Below, piece by piece: positions 7,353 to 8,040 of a DNA stretch of 8,040 nucleotides. The notes beneath the pieces were generated by a model, which worked only from the letters and a program-made list of their open reading frames with translations, had not been told where the DNA came from and did not search any database. The DNA comes from Nevskiaceae bacterium. Lineage in GTDB: Bacteria; Pseudomonadota; Gammaproteobacteria; Steroidobacterales; Steroidobacteraceae. The translations under genes and the position numbers were made by a program. The stretch lies in the NCBI GenBank assembly GCA_031277355.1, contig JAITMN010000028.1, forward strand, positions 1 to 8,040, in the 5' to 3' direction. Position 1 is the first letter of the stretch. Every line of letters starts with the position of its first letter.

Positions 7353-8040
7353 GCGCGGGTATCGACACCACCACTTTCGAGGCCATCGTGCGTCAGGCGC
7401 AGCGCGCACCCACTGCGCACAACACGCAGCCGGCGCTGTTTCGGCTGAACAACCCGCGCGAGATCGCGATCCTTGGCGATGCGCGCCGTGCGCTGAGCGT
7501 ATCGGACCCTTCGCGGCGCGATTACCTGATGGGTCTTGGCGCGGTCGCAGAAGGCGTCCGTCTGGCGCTGGCCGAGAGGGCAATCGCCGCGCGGATCGAG
7601 TCGATGAGCAACACCGGCGATGCGCCCGTCAGCGGCGATCATCGCTGCGTGGCGCGCGTGCTGATCGACGGCGCATGCGAGCCTGATCCGCTGGGCAGTC
7701 AGGTCGCGCATCGGCGCAGCTATCGTGGAAGCTTCGCGAAGCTGTCTGCCGAGCGTGCGAACGCAGCACGGCAGCGGCTGGACGATATTCCGGGCGCGGT
7801 GCTCGTTACCGATCAACTCACCATCGCCGCATTGACGAACCACTACGAAGCGGCGAACCTTTCATCGTTGCGCGACCCCGCCTTCGTCGGCGAACTGTGG
7901 CATTGGCTGCGGCTCAATCCGCATCATGCCAACTACGACCGCGACGGCTTGAACGCCGATTGCATGGCGATGAGCGGCATCGAACGCCGTCTGGCCGGGC
8001 TCGTGATGCGGCCTGCGGTGCTGCCGCGTCTGCTGCGGAT
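7349..8040 (+). CDS. Acg-like nitroreductase family protein, N-terminal part
   Basis: The first 230 residues are in the window, with no stop; the 3' end is cut off. APTAHNTQPALF (20-31) is the FMN-phosphate/active-site opening of nitroreductases (usual form APSxHNxQPW). DPSRRDYLMGLGAVAEGVRL (53-72), HRRSYRGSF (121-129) and WHWLRLNPHHANYDRDGL (184-201) match the longer Acg/Rv3131-type branch, whose members have two nitroreductase-like halves and in some cases bind FMN poorly or store it. The common Trp after HNxQP is Ala here (A29). The start overlaps the upstream TGA as ATGA, with no obvious Shine-Dalgarno, so it is probably translated by coupling. It shares the operon with the ThiF-like gene, the same pairing found as a fusion in MoeY. 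Reaction unknown: a flavin-dependent reduction or dehydrogenation is the family expectation. Confidence 0.85.
   Translation, partial: MSAGIDTTTFEAIVRQAQRAPTAHNTQPALFRLNNPREIAILGDARRALSVSDPSRRDYLMGLGAVAEGVRLALAERAIAARIESMSNTGDAPVSGDHRCVARVLIDGACEPDPLGSQVAHRRSYRGSFAKLSAERANAARQRLDDIPGAVLVTDQLTIAALTNHYEAANLSSLRDPAFVGELWHWLRLNPHHANYDRDGLNADCMAMSGIERRLAGLVMRPAVLPRLLR

Larger units (their letters stand above)
3225..8040 (+). other. Five-gene translationally coupled operon (right end outside window)
   Basis: The genes starting at 3225, 4172, 5056, 6255 and 7349 all run on the + strand. Each of the four junctions is an ATGA overlap (4172-4175, 5056-5059, 6255-6258, 7349-7352), which suggests translational coupling and a fixed co-inheritance of the set. 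Only the junction at 5056 has a strong Shine-Dalgarno (GAGGG at 5045-5049 and GGGGA at 5051-5055). The one at 6255 has GGAG at 6240-6243, and the others look weak. No internal terminator is seen. The GMC gene lies 29 bases upstream and may be the first cistron. Confidence 0.85.

Noticed and set aside
7730..7743. Perfect 14-base palindrome AGCTTCGCGAAGCT
   Set aside because: It lies inside the nitroreductase coding region, encodes ordinary residues, has no T-run after it and no second copy that I saw. Probably chance.

Overview
The window is 8,040 bases of compact, GC-rich bacterial DNA. Almost all of it codes, most reading frames are shadowed by long open antisense frames, and genes often overlap by four bases. 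The gene families (MatB/MatC-type malonate genes, GMC oxidoreductase, YghO-like acetyltransferase, Acg-like nitroreductase) suggest a proteobacterium. The sequence alone does not fix the genus. No RNA gene, insertion sequence, CRISPR array or phage gene is visible, and no gene-free stretch reaches 300 bases.

Left part (1-1552): a malonate-use locus. The 3' end of a malonyl-CoA synthetase gene (matB-like, + strand) meets a MatC-type malonate/dicarboxylate carrier gene (- strand) tail to tail, with 7 bases between the stop codons. The carrier would import malonate and the synthetase would activate it to malonyl-CoA.

Middle (1576-3195): a complete GMC-family FAD oxidoreductase on the + strand, of the choline/alcohol dehydrogenase type. 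Its start is divergent from the carrier start, with only 23 bases between them, so any promoter for either gene must lie inside the other gene.

Right part (3225 to the end): five genes on the + strand, each overlapping the next at ATGA. In order they are: a GNAT-like acyltransferase with a C-terminal hydrophobic anchor; a ThiF/MoeB-like E1 adenylating enzyme without zinc cysteines; a polytopic membrane protein with a GAF-like soluble tail and no visible output domain; a YghO-like GNAT protein; and an Acg-like nitroreductase cut by the window end. The GMC gene is only 29 bases upstream and may belong to the same transcript.

The most interesting point is the right-hand operon. Its E1-like and nitroreductase-like proteins look like the two halves of the mycobacterial fused protein MoeY (Rv1355c), here as separate genes with a membrane sensor-like protein and two acyltransferases. 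By inference this could be a small-molecule modification or signalling pathway: carboxylate activation, acyl transfer and flavin-dependent redox, linked to a membrane component. The substrate and product cannot be read from the sequence.
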